Position numbers and translations under genes: made by a program
Source of the DNA: Cryobacterium frigoriphilum
GTDB lineage: Bacteria; Actinomycetota; Actinomycetes; Actinomycetales; Microbacteriaceae
NCBI RefSeq assembly: GCF_004403305.1
Contig: NZ_SOHE01000053.1
Location: 124,001 to 188,000, forward strand
Length of the DNA: 64,000 nt
Direction: 5' to 3'
Notes under the pieces: model-generated
Database searches by the model: none
What the model saw: only the letters and a program-made list of their open reading frames with translations
Told to the model about the DNA's origin: nothing
Shown: positions 62,395-64,000 of the stretch, one piece after another
Numbering within the stretch: position 1 is the stretch's first letter
Layout of the letters: every line of letters begins with the position of its first letter

Positions 62395-63546
62395 TTATCG
62401 CAGGATTTCGACGCTATTGCCGTCCCCGATGTCTACTACTGTACCGGGCGTGACCGCGAGAGACTGGCCCGAACGCAGTCGGCGGGTGCGACCGTGCGGC
62501 GGGCGCACGACCGTACCGTTGGTGGAGCCGAGGTCGGTGACGACGATCGAGTCTCCCTCCTGACGGATTTCGAGGTGGGTCGACGAGACCGCGGAGGTCG
62601 GCGACGGCACGGCCAGCAGTCGCGGCGGCTGCCCGATGACGATGCGCGGCAGCCGTGGCTTACGGCCCAGCACGTAGGCCTGATCGAGCCGATGCGGTTC
62701 GCCGGAAGACAGCTGGAACGCGTGGCTGGTGACCCGTTCCGTGGCCGGGTCACGACGCGGCGTTGGGCCGGCTTGAGGGTCGTCGCGCACCGCGGGTGCC
62801 GGCGCCGGAGTCGGCTCGGGCTCGCCGACGATCTGGCCGTGCCGTGCGGCATGCGGCGGGCGAATGACCGTGTCGGCGTCCATCGCTCGGGACTCGGCGC
62901 GTTCCGAACCCGCCCAGGACTCGGTCGGGACCCGCAGCACGGTGTCCGCCTCGGCGAGCGCCCGCGGTGGGCGAATCACGGTGTCGTACTCGGGAAGGCC
63001 GTCGAGCTCGCGAGGAGCCTCATACGCCGTGCCAACGTCGTCGCTTTCCGGGGCGGCCAGGACCGACCAGAACAGGGAGGTGCCGGCGAAGGCACCGGTG
63101 CCCACTCGCTGACCGGCACCGAGTCCGCCGGCGGCGAGCATCGGGGCATCCATCGACCCGATGACCAGCCCGGTCACGGCACGAAAGTCGGCGAGCAGCC
63201 ACGGTCGAATGCCACGGTCGCTGAACCGACGCGATCCTCCGATCGAGAACACGTCGGCCATGGCGGTGCCCCGCACGACCGCGGAAACCGGGATACCGTC
63301 ACCGTCGGTGGCCTGTCGCGGCACAACGACGAGAAAGCTGGTGATGGCTTCCGCACCCGTCAGCGGCAGCAGGGCCACAATCGATTCGAGGTCGAGTGCC
63401 TCGTCGAGAACGCGTTCCGTCAGGCAGTCCACCACGCCGCGTGCGGTCCCGAACGGCACACCGGCCAGAAAGCGACGACCCACCACGAAGATCCAGGCCG
63501 CCGGTGCCCCTGGCGACATGACGACGGCGACGCGTCCCTGTGGCAT
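62395..63546 (-). CDS. FHA-domain protein with repeated DTVIRPP phospho-Thr-like motifs
   Basis: A 383-residue cytosolic protein. The N-terminal about 170 residues form an alpha/beta domain I do not recognise. Three similar sequences follow, DTVIRPP (188-194), DTVLRVP (201-207) and DTVIRPP (225-231), in a charged linker. The FHA domain occupies about 290-383, with VLGRKP, SSTHLEI and GSTNGTVVRPP. The acidic-Thr-hydrophobic motifs look like kinase acceptor sites that FHA domains read, as in mycobacterial GarA, so the protein may be a switch that binds its own or a partner's phospho-Thr. It is the first gene of the cluster visible here. Confidence 0.85.
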   Translation of the reverse strand: MPQGRVAVVMSPGAPAAWIFVVGRRFLAGVPFGTARGVVDCLTERVLDEALDLESIVALLPLTGAEAITSFLVVVPRQATDGDGIPVSAVVRGTAMADVFSIGGSRRFSDRGIRPWLLADFRAVTGLVIGSMDAPMLAAGGLGAGQRVGTGAFAGTSLFWSVLAAPESDDVGTAYEAPRELDGLPEYDTVIRPPRALAEADTVLRVPTESWAGSERAESRAMDADTVIRPPHAARHGQIVGEPEPTPAPAPAVRDDPQAGPTPRRDPATERVTSHAFQLSSGEPHRLDQAYVLGRKPRLPRIVIGQPPRLLAVPSPTSAVSSTHLEIRQEGDSIVVTDLGSTNGTVVRPPHGRTRRLRSGQSLAVTPGTVVDIGDGNSVEILR

Positions 63547-63632
63547 GCACGAAGTCTATCGAGGGAAGTCGCGACTCGAGCTGCCACCGACCATCCGCGA
63601 CCGCCCGCGACGCACGCGTCGTCACGGTGCTC

Positions 63633-63917
63633 CTACTCGTCTTCGAACGGCACCTGAAACGCCCACTCGGGCAGGTGCCCCGAGCCGAGCAGCGTCTCGA
63701 GCAGCTGGGCCATGCTGTAGCCGGGGTCGATGGTGAGTGCCTGGTCGAGAAAGATGCCCGCGACCGATCCGCGCCCCAATGCCCAGGACAGCCAGGCGAG
63801 CATGCACAGCGGCGCCGGTCGGGCCGCACGCGGGGCCATGGCAACTACCGTTTTCAGCAGGTCGATGGCACGCTCACAGCGGTCCGGATCCGGCCGCACG
63901 GGCGTGTTGCCGAGCAT
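63633..63917 (-). CDS. DUF4192-type C-terminal domain protein
   Basis: A 94-residue protein matching the last part of DUF4192 proteins: LDQALTIDPGYSMAQLLETL and the LPEWAF ending, with APLCMLAWLSWALGRGS before it. Family proteins are normally 300-400 residues, so most of the domain is missing. The start ATG at 63917 overlaps the TAA of an upstream frame (TAATG), so either this is a translationally coupled short gene or the two frames are halves of one DUF4192 gene split by a -1 frameshift. The upstream frame has strongly GC third positions, which the alternative continuous frame lacks. Confidence 0.6.
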   Translation of the reverse strand: MLGNTPVRPDPDRCERAIDLLKTVVAMAPRAARPAPLCMLAWLSWALGRGSVAGIFLDQALTIDPGYSMAQLLETLLGSGHLPEWAFQVPFEDE

Positions 63918-64000
63918 TAGGTCACCCACTCTGAGCCCTCGGCGTCGATCCCGTGCTTCGGAACCGAACCCGGCATCGTGATCAACACCGGGCTCGGCAT
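63917..64000 (-). CDS. C-terminal end of an unidentified gene (partial)
   Basis: Twenty-seven codons with GC-rich third positions end in TAA at 63917-63919. The visible tail ITMPGSVPKHGIDAEGSEWV is too short to identify. It may be the N-terminal part of the DUF4192 protein, interrupted by a frameshift, or a separate gene. The 5' end lies outside the window. Confidence 0.4.
   Translation of the reverse strand: MPSPVLITMPGSVPKHGIDAEGSEWVT

Overview
The window is about 64 kb of high-GC actinobacterial chromosome. The gene order dxr, site-2 protease, ispG, proS, nusA, ylxR, infB, rbfA, truB, ribF, the many GTG starts and the frequent 4-base ATGA/GTGA gene overlaps point to Micrococcales, most likely Microbacteriaceae; this is inference from gene content and composition, not from a database match. 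I see no prophage, insertion sequence, integrase, CRISPR array, rRNA or tRNA gene.

Layout. (1) Positions 1-1084: a TetR regulator of the gamma-butyrolactone-receptor (ScbR) type and the start of a CynX-like MFS exporter. (2) 1168-4051: truB, two small membrane proteins and ribF, tightly coupled on the minus strand. (3) 4229-8292: panE, a kinase-like protein with a ruined P-loop, mutY and an alditol-oxidase-like flavoenzyme, wedged between rbfA and truB. (4) 8355-16477: rbfA, infB, ylxR, nusA, proS, ispG (minus). (5) 16487-27194: a catabolic cluster of branched-chain-amino-acid-type ABC transporter (LivKGFHM), acyl-CoA ligase, TetR regulator and two alpha/beta hydrolases, divergent from a thiolase. 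(6) 27278-34825: SHOCT protein, NarL-type two-component system, site-2 protease, a membrane Ser/Thr kinase coupled to an acidic lipoprotein, a 450-bp repeat-rich gap, and dxr. (7) 34930-44976: acyltransferase, two paralogous GABA aminotransferases, a PadR/DUF1700-like pair, two lipoproteins, OsmC, asparaginase and alanine dehydrogenase, a nitrogen and amino-acid section. (8) 45006-63546: nine minus-strand genes, mostly overlapping: FHA protein, PP2C phosphatase, Ser/Thr kinase, a 1,992-residue membrane-anchored Ig/FN3 protein, MoxR ATPase, DUF58 protein, transglutaminase-fold membrane protein, zinc-ribbon/FHA protein and an EccC-like FtsK ATPase. (9) The right edge holds a DUF4192-type C-terminal module.

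How the parts work together. Region 8 is the most interesting: a complete phospho-Thr write/erase/read set (kinase, PP2C, two FHA proteins) is co-expressed with a giant extracellular protein, a MoxR/DUF58/transglutaminase assembly module and a translocase-like ATPase. I infer a phosphorylation-controlled envelope or secretion machine; no WXG100 substrate gene lies in the window. Regions 3, 5 and 6 break up what is elsewhere a nearly continuous isoprenoid/translation gene block (dxr to ribF).

Two sequence-level patterns run across the window. Short tandem repeats (12-21 bp, always multiples of 3 inside genes) sit mostly at the extreme N- or C-termini of at least nine proteins. Long near-perfect hairpins (stems up to 23-27 bp) sit in the gaps, mostly between convergent genes, and most lack U-tracts.
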